A stretch of DNA of 64,000 nucleotides from Platerodrilus igneus (lineage: Eukaryota > Arthropoda > Insecta > Coleoptera > Lycidae). Shown here piece after piece: positions 24,010 through 34,246 of this stretch. Every line of letters begins with the position of its first letter. Position 1 is the first letter of the stretch. The notes under the pieces were generated by a model. That model was not told the origin of the DNA. It did not search any database and was given only the letters and a program-made list of their open reading frames with translations. The translations under genes and the position numbers were made by a program. The stretch lies in contig JARFIW010001324.1 in assembly GCA_036346225.1 (NCBI GenBank), positions 1 through 64,000 on the forward strand, given 5' to 3'.

Positions 24010-25080
24010 AATTTTTACTTTGAATTTATCAAGAAATCGTTTGAGGTTGAAATACATAATGTTTACCAAAATGAATACCTCTATGTGCAACTTCAGGAAA
24101 TAGTATGTGAAACAACTCAAAAGCACTTACCTCGGCCACTCCTAGTTATGTACTATCTTACGATAACTGATCTAAATTTGAGAGCGCAGAGTCCTCTTGG
24201 TCAGGACGGGTTCATCGGCCTTTGGCTGAGGTAAAACCAAAGCATCTATTGGAAAAACGTAAAGCTGACAAGTTCAGTCCTAGTTGAGTTTGAATGTAAA
24301 ATAGGTTAACAAATAATTGATGGCCAATTACATGCAGTTGGATCACAAAAACTAGAATTGGAAATATGAATAAATACTTGTTTTAAAGAGTATATGTTTA
24401 AGTACAAAACAACATTTATATGCACATTATGATCGCAGATATAATACTAGTCCTTGGAAAAGTAAATATGTTCTTATCTCTAAAATATAATACCGGTCGT
24501 TGGTAGCACTGTTGTTTCTCCACAGGATATTGGAAAACGGATAAAAGGAAATCTTCAGGAATCCCCATACAACTTCTATTTTCTTTAGGACCCACAACAA
24601 TGCCCACAAAATCAAATGCAAAAATCCAGCCGTTTACCAAAATTACTACGTAAATTGGTATATAAGGCTTCGACTAAAATAAAACCCAACAAATTACAGT
24701 CAGATGACTGAAACTTTGATGTGTCTTCTAATTGATAGTTGTGATATGAAATAAGTAGTGGTTCATATGAGACGTAAATTACTGTTGAAATAAATGACTC
24801 TCTGTTGATATAAACTACTGTAGTAATTATACAAATTAATATAAATTAGTAAGTAGTATTTGGATAGTTAATTATAGTGCTTCAATAATAAGTAATTAAT
24901 AAGATAGCATCGTAATTTAAGAAGATAATACTTGCACTGCTAGCGATTAGCTGGATGTAAATAAATTATTGGGAAAGCTTTTATCAAATTCCACTGCAAT
25001 TATGAGTCGTTGAAAGGACATATACATAGATTGGAAATAAAGAACTGATATTGCAAATAGATTTATTAATACACACGTGA
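24010..25080. other. Unassigned non-coding interval
   Basis: AT-rich. Overlapping minus-strand frames at 24,416-24,640 have no recognisable motif. Nothing else seen. Confidence 0.4.
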
Positions 25081-25189
25081 CAGACGTGGGATTAAAGACC
25101 TTTCAACGATTTTATTTGCATGCCTGTCACCCGTAGCTTTATCATCAAGACTGGAATGAGGTACAGCGACTCTCATCAGTAACAAATAT

Positions 25190-25640
25190 ATCATGCATAA
25201 GTGAAAAACCGTTACTAAAGGCGCAACGAAAATTTGAGGGAGTTTGAAGCAGATGCCTTCTTGGTGAGACCAGCTTAACCAGCAGCACCGGATAGATTCT
25301 TAAAACGGCTGGCAATACAGACCTTTGTTGACGGGATTCGTGATGGAGAGATCTAATAATCACTACGGCTGGCTCGACAAAAGACCCTACACAATGCGCT
25401 AGTTGATACTTTGGAATTTGAAGTTGCAAAGCACACCAAGAATCGTAGTAGTGGTAAGGTATGATGCTCCGTAGAAGAACAGGGTCAAGAAAGCATAGAA
25501 CAGGTTTTAGACGGGTACTTCGTGAATACTGTCTAAAGGGGAAGGGACGCAGGTGCTGTAATTGTGGCGAGTTTGGGCTTACACAGTTCAAATGTAGGCA
25601 GCCCAAGAAGGAAGCAGAGATACCTGAAAACTAAAGGTGT
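25190..25640 (+). pseudogene. Gypsy gag C-terminus with degenerate zinc knuckle
   Basis: Frames give FLKRLAIQTFVDGIRDGEI (25,290-25,350) and SLRLARQKTLHNALVDTLEF (25,370-25,430), typical of the Gypsy capsid C-terminal domain. The nucleocapsid motif CCNCGEFGLTQFKC lies near 25,556-25,597. The knuckle should be C-x2-C-x4-H-x4-C; the His is Leu here, so zinc binding is probably lost. Stops separate the pieces. Confidence 0.7.
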
Positions 25641-26014
25641 GGACAGAAGGGGGCAAAAGTCGACCTGTACGGATTCTGTCCTGTAGACCATTATCCGCAT
25701 CACACGATTTGAGCGAGCAGATAGCATTTACACATATGGAGTTTAACGGCAAGACTGTGAAGTTCTTGGTTGATACCGGAGCCACTAGGGCCATTGCTTA
25801 TCAAGAGGTTGTACGCGACAGTTGTAAAGTATCACGCACGACGGTGCGACTTCGTAGCGTAGCGGGTGAGGAAATTCAAACGCACGGAATGCTAGATGAA
25901 CATATCGGAGTTGGGAGCAAAATATTTGACCATCAAGTAGTAATAGCGAAAATTACTAAAGACGTTATATTGAGAATAAATACCTTGAAAATTAAGGATT
26001 CCATGTACATATGA
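25637..26014 (+). pseudogene. Gypsy retropepsin
   Basis: An open frame of 125 codons holds the aspartic protease active site FLVDTGATRAIAYQEVV at about 25,765-25,815, a beta-rich middle (VRLRSVAGEEIQTHGMLDEH) and a degenerate ILG motif (ILRIN). The length fits one retropepsin subunit, which acts as a homodimer to cut Gag-Pol. The frame probably continues from gag without its own start. The ILG change suggests loss of activity. Copy 1 keeps ILG but lacks the active-site half. Confidence 0.75.
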
Positions 26015-26049
26015 AACAGGATGTTGTTACGTTCAAAACCCTGCAAGTA

Positions 26050-27410
26050 ATTTTTTCTGCATGACTGTTTATTCCTCCTACTTCTATTTAAAACACCCTA
26101 AAATTTCTCAACAAACTCGATTTCTTACCATTTGAAAATGTGTTAATTTATAAAATTTCTCAAGTAATTACTCTATATAAAATTTGCCTTATAAAATCAA
26201 ACAGCCGACTTAAAAACTTCCACATTACAAAGTCGCTACACATAAATCCTACCACCTGCTGTGACTACATTTTAATTACAATTGCAAATAAATGCATAGC
26301 TTTCTTCTGTAAGATAAGGCCACTTAACCATGCGCCTAGTAAATGAAAACTTACAATGGTTTTGTTTTCTGATATCCTGCAGCTGTTAAGATGTTTCAAA
26401 GTAATAAGATTGCTTTCCTTTGTTTTAAAATCTTTTGTTATTTGCGTTATCTCCTTATTGGCAAGCTGTAGATTTTTGCAGTTGCTCTGTAAGAATTCTG
26501 CACACCTGATTCTTGGGCTATATCGTTGAAAGTCAAATATCTACCCCCATACATGTTTCTTTCCTTATTAAATAGAAACCGTGCTCTGAAAGGGACACAT
26601 TGAGTACAACAACCTTCAATCGCAAAGACATGTTGTAAAGTAGCCCCATTAAAAACGCTTTCTGTGCTATGAGTTAAGATGGTGGTTCCAGCATCCAGCC
26701 CATAGAAAAATGCAGCCGCATTTTGCCATCCATAAAATGATACCAGCACAAAACCGATACGTCAAGGTTCAATTTTTCTTTTTTCGTTACTTTTTTGGTA
26801 CTGCTGTAAAGAATGAACATTTCATTTGCTGTTCATAGGTTTAAAACTCACGATTATCCAATGAATTGCTAACACCACGTTACAAAACTCACGTTCACAA
26901 TGCACGAGCAACTATGAAATTACTCTTCAAATTAAAAATTAGTCAATCAAAGTTTATGTTAAAACCCGTTTTACTGTTTCTTTTGTCTTTTTGCATAGAT
27001 ATTAACCTCAAGTACTTACCCATTAATTTAAAAGTAGTTAACACTTGATTAATTTAAGTTAGGGTTTATATGTTTAATTTCTCGAGGAGATGCACTACAC
27101 ATTGCAGAATATTAAATTATGTATATTTCTTTTCCTGGAATTACTGTAAAGTTTATGTTCAATTTTTTTTTGTATATATTTAAGGTGAAGCATTAAGAAA
27201 GTATCTAGATTCTAAGACGTTATATTTTATATTTTTATGTTATGACGCTTTGTTTACCATCACGTTGTAACAAACAATTACGCAAATTATTGGTTTCTTT
27301 GTTGTTGTGTAAATAGTCTTTCGAGATTGTACGTTGTTTTTGTTTCACCCACGCCACTCTACAACGTTTTTGTGCTACCCCAAATTTTAAATCAATTCTA
27401 CCATTCTGTC
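26050..27410. other. Unassigned insert between Gypsy protease and linker
   Basis: About 1.36 kb that breaks the Gypsy pol frame in both duplicate copies. A minus-strand frame (26,447-26,749, 100 codons) contains FYGWQNAAAFFYGLDAGTTI and YGGRYLTFNDIAQESG. I do not recognise it. The copy at 13,060-13,380 is frameshifted. It may be an exon of a captured gene or chance. Confidence 0.35.
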
Positions 27411-27425
27411 TCCGTTTTGCTGCTG

Positions 27426-27800
27426 TATTTGGCGTGAACGATTTCTTTACTAACTTTTACTGTTTTCTTTCGTATTTGCGCGAAATACTGTAACAATGTT
27501 TTGATAGTTGGGAACGAGAAAGTGCCGTTTTGCGAAGCAGGCAACGGGTCTGTGCGAGTTTGTTTGACGGACAACGTTACCTCACTTGGAAGGACAGAGT
27601 GTGTGATGATTGGACGCTTGGATGGTGCTTTTCGAAGAGGCTTTGTACGCGCTATTGAATAGATTAGTGATGAATTCATCGGAAAGGGTGTGCTTGTGGC
27701 GAAGGCACTGACGAAAGTGACGGATGTAGTACCTGTTAAGATCTTAAACGCCAATGACTAATATATCGCGCTAAAAAAAATATAACGGTTAGGCGATGTT
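27426..27800 (+). pseudogene. Gypsy pol protease-RT linker, copy 2
   Basis: The plus strand reads VPFCEAGNGSVRVCLTDNVT, then MIGRLDGAFRRGFVRAIE followed by a stop, then FIGKGVLVAKALTKVTD and VPVKILNAND. The order (hydrophobic strand, GRL motif, acidic strand, GKGVLVA, V-P-V-x-x-x-N) is the segment between protease and reverse transcriptase in insect Gypsy polyproteins. The antisense 118-codon frame here is a shadow. Confidence 0.6.
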
Positions 27801-29170
27801 CTTCGATCTGCTAGTAGGTAAAATAATTATACTAGAACGCAAACGAAGCGTTTGTGCACAAATGGTGGTTGATTGCCCTCTGCGATGTTACATCTTTCAA
27901 ATAAATTGATTGACGGGTATAAGAATTTGCATTTAAGAGTTATTTAGATTACAATAAATACAATCAAAAATGTTGTTTGCATAATTTGTGGTATGTTTTA
28001 GAATAACTTAGAGATTTTTGAATATGCACTTAAATTGGCGTCGTGGGTATTGGCGTTCAGTTCTAATTGCAGCTTTGATTATTACACTAGTTCTAATGTA
28101 ATGCTTTGAACACACTATACTCTAGTTGAAAGCTTTAAATATTCTGACGTGATATAAATTACTGTTAGTGATCATATAAATTAATATTAATTAATAATTA
28201 GTGCTCGCTATAAATTCATTATAATGGTTCGTGAGTAGTTTAAAAAATAACATTAAGAAGATAATACTTTAGGGTTGGCGATTAATTTGGAAAGTGAATA
28301 ACTGTGAGTGATTTTGTAAAATTGCATTGTAGCTACGAGTTACTGAAAAGGTTTGAATAACTAGTTTGAAAATATGGAAACGTTGTTATTTCAAGTAGAG
28401 TTTTCGTTATATTACACAGTGTTAGCTAACAAGAATATCTGTTACTGTAGGCTTAGTACATCAACTCCTAAGTTTTTTTTATAATTTCAGGTCTTTCTAT
28501 GTTTTATAACATGTTTATTTTGATTTTACAAAACCACATTACACTATACGTAATAAAAATAAAATATTGCCAACGGCTTTTCAAGCTTTTACGAACCAAT
28601 AAGTTTGAAAACTTCTAGCACCATTTTAATAGATTGATGGGTCCTGTTGAGCAGAATGCTTTTCCATCTATGTGGTCAATGATGAAATGAAGCCTAGGTG
28701 TGGCAGAACACTAGTTATAAGTGTGATGGTCCGTTGCCGATATCAATGTCTGACCTGTTGACGATGCCTTAAAATGACATAAATTTAATAAAACTAAAAA
28801 GTTAATACGTATAGAAATATTGCGATACACAACGAAAATTTCACAACTACATTATCAGCATCCAAGTTAATAATCAATTAGATATGATGTTCAAAATTTC
28901 TAACACACTCCGAAATAAAACCCACACCACGTGTCCCGACAATAGAACAAGAGAACAACTATACTTCGTACAGCACCTTGAGGTACATTTGATTTCATAG
29001 TCGATTAAGTGCGAATGAAAACTAGTTCCTTGGTACGCGTTATAGAAAATGTCATTTAAGACATTGTCTTAAACGACGCATTAATCTATTGATATTATGA
29101 ACAGCTAAGAACCCAACAACAACTTTTACTAAAATTTCTCTTTACACTAACCTTTTATCTCCAAGTATTA
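27800..29170. other. Non-coding interval downstream of the methyltransferase
   Basis: Matches 14,400-15,710 with many small differences. No coding signal. Confidence 0.5.
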
Positions 29171-29173
29171 AAA

Positions 29174-29884
29174 TTAGTTTTTAATTTTTCTTGCAACGTA
29201 TAGATTAGCGATTGGGAATTCTTTTTCATTAGTCCACGCAATTCCATCGCTCTCGTTGCCCATCGGTTCATGTATATGCACCAAATCTAGCCCAGCCTCT
29301 GAAATAGCTTCACAATAATCTTCGCGATTCCAGTAGTAGTGGTTTGCGATATAAACGAAATCCCTGAACTCAAATTTTACTTTTGAACCGCTTACCGGAT
29401 TTTTGTTTTCTTCAAAATCCGAGTCTTCATATAACCATTTGTACTTATAGAAGTTTTCATGTGGTCCAGCGATTATAAGTGTAGCACCTGGCTTTAATAC
29501 ACGCGCAAGTTCTTTTAAGATTGTGATCATTTCAGATTTGGTTTCGCAATAGACTAATACAAATGCAATAAAAACAAAATCATAATAGTCACTATCAGTA
29601 GGTACCTTAGCACTTTCTATCAGATAATAGCTACATCCGGGTTCAAATTTTTTAGCAAAATCAATCATGTGCTCATTAATATCCACTGCATCTACGTCTA
29701 ACCCAAATGACTTTAAAGCTTTTGTCATATGTCCCGTACCACAACCATAATCCAGGACTTTTGTGCCATTTACAAATTTTTTAATAAGGTGCGGTAAATC
29801 CCGTGATACAAGATAACGTATGCCAATTAATGGCACCACTGCTAATTCTTGAGCGTATTGCAAAGAACCTTTTTGATTTGACAT
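29174..29884 (-). CDS. Class I SAM-dependent methyltransferase, intact, bacterial-like
   Basis: 236 residues from the ATG at 29,884, chosen because it aligns with the start at 16,425 in the sister copy; the frame extends 20 codons upstream without support from that copy. Motif I VLDYGCGTG is at residues 43-51, the acidic residue after strand 2 in DAVDINEHM (Asp68), motif IV-like YYDFVFIAFVL near 100-110, LKELARVLKPGATLII near 124-140, then PHENFYKYKW and NHYYW. This is the Methyltransf_11 type of Rossmann fold. It is a single exon with no signal peptide or membrane segment, so cytosolic action is likely. Small-molecule methylation is possible, but the substrate cannot be read from sequence. 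The overall pattern resembles small methyltransferases of intracellular bacteria more than animal enzymes I know, which suggests horizontal transfer. It sits between Gypsy pol fragments on the opposite strand. A TATATATA lies ~40 bases upstream of the ATG. Expression is unproven. Confidence 0.85.
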   Translation of the reverse strand: MSNQKGSLQYAQELAVVPLIGIRYLVSRDLPHLIKKFVNGTKVLDYGCGTGHMTKALKSFGLDVDAVDINEHMIDFAKKFEPGCSYYLIESAKVPTDSDYYDFVFIAFVLVYCETKSEMITILKELARVLKPGATLIIAGPHENFYKYKWLYEDSDFEENKNPVSGSKVKFEFRDFVYIANHYYWNREDYCEAISEAGLDLVHIHEPMGNESDGIAWTNEKEFPIANLYVARKIKN

Positions 29885-30690
29885 TGTAAGTGGTATAATC
29901 TTGGTAACGTTCTTATACTTATTGTTACAATATATATAAAACAAAACTGATAAGATTTGACCCTTCTGTTAAGTAAATAAGGTGGTTACTTTTGATATTA
30001 CAGTCATTAGTTTTCATCTTAGAGCATACTGTTAGTACTTCGTTATTAAAGCAATGAAATGAACGGTTTATTTAAAAAGGATTAGGTTGTAGACGATATA
30101 ATACGTGCGCGTTCAGTTCAGCACACTTGCAGCAACAGCTTTAACAGATTCAGAAGCAGACACATTTAAGAAAGAAATGGGTTGTATAAAATTCTGAGAT
30201 AAAGTAAAGCGGTCCCCGGCCTTATATAAGGCGAAATTTCAATAAAAGTTAGTTCATATTTTATTCAAACAATATTTATTTCGGCCCCCTTCCTATTTAT
30301 CCTTTACTTTTATCATGTGCGAACTCCCCTTTTCCCTAAGAATCCAACAGGACGTACGCAAAGGTTAAAAATCAACCTAAAACAACCGAGAATTATCTTT
30401 CTTATTCCTTCAGTTAATTGTTTCTTGAGTTTCTACCTAGTATTTACAAATTTCTTCAGGTAAAAATTTAATTTTCTTCTTTTAGTTTCATTAACGCCTC
30501 ATTCGGAAGCTTCGTCAATACTTTGGTTTTTGTCTTCTTTATGCTATCCTTTATTCGATATTTTCAGGATTTCTGATAGTAAGGGAGTATTTTGTTTGAT
30601 TTACATTGAATTTGTACTTGAACGCCATACTAAAACCTAAAATCAGATGATGCAAATAAAATGTTGTGGGATCTGAGACTAAAATACGAC
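29885..30690. other. Upstream flank of the intact methyltransferase
   Basis: Up to ~30,495 it matches the flank of copy 1, including TTTGACCCTT near 29,957, also present upstream of the decayed third copy (61,429). It presumably holds the promoter. After 30,495 a short unassigned piece leads into Gypsy RT. Confidence 0.4.
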
Positions 30691-30699
30691 GACAATATA

Positions 30700-32520
30700 T
30701 AACTTTTATATTACTAGAAATCAAAAGGGTGCTTTTGAATAAATTCCTAAAGCACGTAGACGACGTGCTGATCTTTTCCAGGGATGAAGACGAGCACATG
30801 AAACATATTGGGTTAGTGATAGACCGTTTAGATGAAGGGGGGGAGGGTAACTGAAAGAGTTTTTAAGCCGGAAGTGGGATATTTAGGTTTTATCATTAGT
30901 CATGATGGTATGAAAATCTGTCAAAAACTACTTGACGAATTAAAAAACTTAGGACGACCGGCGAATTTAAAGTGGTTGCGTAGTTTTCTTGGAGCGTTGA
31001 ATTACTATAAACGTTTTATACCAAAATATCAGAATTGTGCGTTCCTTTAGTAGAGCTATTAAAAAAAAAGAGGTGGAAATGGACGGAAAAGAAAGAACGA
31101 GCATTTCAAGAATTGAAGGGTGTGTTTTACAGGGAGTTGTCGTGGAAATACTCGAATTTTGAGGATCAGTTTATTCTGCGAACTGACGCTTCAAGCTACG
31201 CAGTCGGTGCAGAGTTGGTACAGGTTCAAGATGGAATAGAGGTACCTATTGTTTTTATTTGACGGGTACTAAAAGATTGTGAAACGAGATATTCGACGGC
31301 GGAAAAACAAATGTTGGCTATCGTGTATGCGATTAATAAGCTTAGATTTTATCTATTAGGGAACAAATTTTTAGCTGACTTTGATAACACGGTGGTAACC
31401 GCTTTACGAAAAAAGGAATTTTTAAACATTAGACTATATAGGTGGGCTCTGGTACTACAAGAATACGACTTTGAAATGAGACATAAACTGGGAAACGAAA
31501 ACGTTACAGCGGATTTTTTTTAGCAGAAAAGGGGAAGGATGATCAGCACAGGATAACTGAATGTTGATAGTGGTACAGAAGTTTAGAAATACAGGTAGAT
31601 GGACAAACGCACGTTTTACACAGACGCAGAACGAAGCCGAAATTAAGAATATTAGAGAAAAATTAATTCGGGAAAATTTAAATAAAAACAAGGGTTTATC
31701 GATAAATGAGGAATTTTTAGTCACAAAAATAGGCGACGACGAGCTGTTGATAGTGACGAAAGGGACAGCGGACGAAATTATGAGGACCATTCATTTAACT
31801 TACGGGCACATCGGGATTCGGAAGACTTTTATGATCTTTAATGAGACGTTAAAGGCGCCAAACGACGTAACATTAGCGAACGATAATATACAATGCTGCG
31901 AGTCATGTTTTTTTGGAAAGTATAAAGCGGAATTACAAAACGTGCCCATGAACATAAACCCTACGGGACCGTTAGACATTGTTATAATGGACTACTTAGG
32001 TGACTTAATACCGACTGTACAGGGATACAAGCATATTTTAGTATTGATGGATCTATTTACGAAATACATACGGATTTATCCTTCACGACGTTGCAACACG
32101 AGACATGCACTAGGGTGTATTCGGAAATATATTGGACAAGTAAGGCACATGAATCGACTTTTGCCTGATAAAGCTACTTATTTCAACAATCAAAGAATCT
32201 GGGACAAATTAAACATGAACTGGACACGCGTGGCATATTGTAGTATTCGTCATCCGAAAGCTAATCCGTGTGAGAGATACATACCCGAAATCATTAAATA
32301 CTTACGTTTAGCGACATAGGCACAACACGATAGATGGGTAACATACTTGCCACAAAGTGAGGACTATATCAATAACGTACCTAGTTCAGTGACTCAGACA
32401 TGTCCCGTGACATTTTTAAAAGTGATAAGACCAGCGAGATCTTAGAGGGAACAAGATGTTGTTGAGTTGTTAGACTGTGTAAGGGAGCGAACAAATAAGA
32501 TTATGAGTAGGGTGTAATGT
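30700..32520 (+). pseudogene. Ty3/Gypsy pol: RT second half, RNase H, integrase
   Basis: RT catalytic box HVDDVLIFSRD at about 30,754-30,786 (first aromatic changed to His), then the thumb (SFLGALNYYKRFIPK), RNase H with LRTDASSYAVGAEL (31,178-31,220) and STAEKQMLAIVYAINKLRFY. The integrase is open from 31,561 to 32,319: zinc-binding H...GH...CCESC, first Asp in VIMDYLGD, second in LLPDKATYFN, Glu in NPCERYIPE. A TGA interrupts RNase H at 31,261, and indels occur near 30,840, 31,040 and 31,520. The integrase triad looks intact. Related to insect Gypsy lineages; the RT fingers are missing upstream. Confidence 0.8.
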
Positions 32521-32602
32521 ATGAACCTATACCATGTTGCTTATCAATAAACACAGCTGGTTGGTGGGATCGCGCACCTCAAACAGTCAGTCGTGTTAAG
32601 CA

Positions 32603-32736
32603 TGTTGTGCAATAATGATAATCGTGACACTGTCAATCAATATTTAATTACAGGGTATTGTGTTTCATTTTTATTTACAAATTTCCTGGAATAAGTTAAT
32701 ATCGGCAGCATTGAGTTACATCTGCGCGATATTACA
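32603..32736 (+). repeat. Candidate short 5' LTR of the outer Gypsy element
   Basis: Starts TGTTGTG and ends ATTACA just before the primer-binding-like TGACGACGAGGG. The start matches the 3' copy at 48,997. The preceding bases (32,547-32,602) match the sequence preceding the 3' LTR (48,951-48,996), which is unexpected for a simple 5' LTR. Confidence 0.4.
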
Positions 32737-32898
32737 TTGACGACGAGGGTTAAAACAACAAAAAAAGGTATCCTAAAAAACGTACGTTTATAGGTTCCAG
32801 TGTTTACGCCGGTTTTTTGTTACGCCGCGTGTTAAGTAAAAGTAAGATTTGCACACTCACAAATCTGTTAAGTTAATTGCTTGTTAATATCAAGTAAA

Positions 32899-33910
32899 AT
32901 GTCGAGAATAATCGAAAATATTGGGGAATTTGATGCAGGCGAAAAGTCCTGGCATGCACACATTGAACGTTTTGAGTTGTTTTTATCGGCAAACAATATT
33001 AACGATAGCAAAAAAGTATGCACGTTGCTAACAGTTGTCGGTGTAGAAACTTTTAATCTTTGAAGAGATTTGTGCACATCTGACCAACCATCAACAAAAA
33101 CGTACAACCAGATAGTAGAAAAGACAAAGGATCATTTATACCCTAAACGGTCGTTTACTGCCGAACGTTACAAATTTAGTTTACGAAATCAGCTGGAAAA
33201 CGAATCTGTTGCGCAATACATTCCCAACTTAAAAAAATTATCAATGCACTGCGAATTTGGTAATAATCTTAACGATTATTTACGTGATCGACTTTAAGTG
33301 GAATAGATAGTGTATCCATTAAACAAAAACTTTTGGCTGAACCGAACCTGAAATTTGATAAAGCTGTTTCCATTATGTCTTCATTAGAAGCGGCGGAAAG
33401 GAACGCAGCAAATCTTAAAATTGCTGGTGGCGGAAATAGCAGTCGGGTCCAGAAAATGTTTGCTCATCACCATAGTGGAAATGGTATGATGCTAGGTACA
33501 GCAACTAGGTACGCAATCAACCACACACCAGCGAAGAAAGCAGTGGAGTCAATCAAATGCAATTACTGTAGACAGGTTGGTCTAGTAAACAGTGCCGTTT
33601 CAAGGGCTGCAAATGTCACCTGTGTGGTAAGAGGAATAATCTCGCTAAAGTGTGCCATCCCCGGTTATGGAGTAAGTCAAACAATTCTTTTAATAACAGT
33701 GCCGTTTCAGGAGCTGCAAATGTCACTTTTGTGGTAAGAGGAATAATCTCGCTAAAGTGTACCATTCCCGGCTATGGGGTAAGTCAAACAATTCTTTTAA
33801 TAACAACTGTGGTGAAGTTAGGAATAAAAATTCTGCAAACAAGTATAAATATAATCAAAAGAATCAGCACAATTTCGTGGCGGGAACTGAAGACCTTCCA
33901 AATTAGGTAG
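32899..33910 (+). pseudogene. Outer Gypsy gag with duplicated zinc knuckle
   Basis: From MSRIIENIGEFD the capsid-type sequence (SWHAHIERFELFLSANNI, SFTAERYKFSLRNQLENESV, LRDRLVSGID) runs through three frames with a TGA at 33,061 and an indel near 33,295. The nucleocapsid has KCNYCRQVG followed by KCHLCGKRNNLAKVC, and a second near-copy of the latter because 107 bases are tandemly duplicated (33,591-33,697 and 33,698-33,804). Gag of this class coats RNA in virus-like particles. Confidence 0.75.
33591..33804 (+). repeat. 107-bp tandem duplication in outer gag
   Basis: AGTGCCGTTTCA recurs at 33,591 and 33,698. Each unit encodes one CCHC-like knuckle (CHLCGKRNNLAKVC and CHFCGKRNNLAKVY; the last Cys of the second is changed). 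Confidence 0.85.
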
Positions 33911-34009
33911 CAGGAGATGAAATTTACGATGTATCAAATCTGTTTAAAATTGAAGAAGCTAGGGGTGGAAATACAGTAGAACTTTTTAAATAGACGTGAT
34001 GGTGGAAAA

Positions 34010-34246
34010 TAAATTAATGTGCTTTTGAAATAGATTCGGGCGCGTCTGTGAGCGTAATAAATGAGAAACTTTAAAAGGAAAATTTAAATTTTTGCAAATT
34101 ATTACATAGCAATTTAACATTATGTGCATATACAGATGTTTCGATTGAGCCGATAGGGAAAATTAATGATAAAGTAAATTTTCATAATATTGATACACTG
34201 CTAGATTTGTATATAATAAAGGATGGTGCATAACATCTCATAAGTC
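34010..34246 (+). pseudogene. Outer Gypsy protease
   Basis: AFEIDSGASVSVINEKL carries the retropepsin DSG active site. The strand then runs to LDLYIIKDGA and a stop, where the inner LTR element has inserted. Confidence 0.65.

Larger units (their letters stand above)
25858..30495. repeat. Duplicated block, copy 2 (Gypsy fragment plus intact methyltransferase)
   Basis: The counterpart of 12,476-16,985. Here the Gypsy protease continues upstream into gag, so this copy keeps the original left context. The match ends near TTTAGTTTCATT at ~30,495. Confidence 0.85.
25080..32520 (+). mobile_element. Ty3/Gypsy remnant(s) carrying the methyltransferase block
   Basis: In order on the plus strand: gag C-terminus with zinc knuckle (25,200-25,640), retropepsin (25,690-26,010), unassigned insert, pol linker (27,426-27,800), methyltransferase block on the minus strand (to ~30,495), RT second half (30,720), RNase H and integrase (to 32,320). 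The order fits one element interrupted twice. However, the RT fingers are missing, and the two halves could also be different elements joined at ~30,495. Confidence 0.55.

Noticed and set aside
25145..25794. Three minus-strand frames
   Set aside because: Antisense of Gypsy gag and protease, whose motifs are on the plus strand.
27398..27754. 118-codon minus-strand frame
   Set aside because: Antisense of the Gypsy protease-RT linker, which explains the sequence better on the plus strand.
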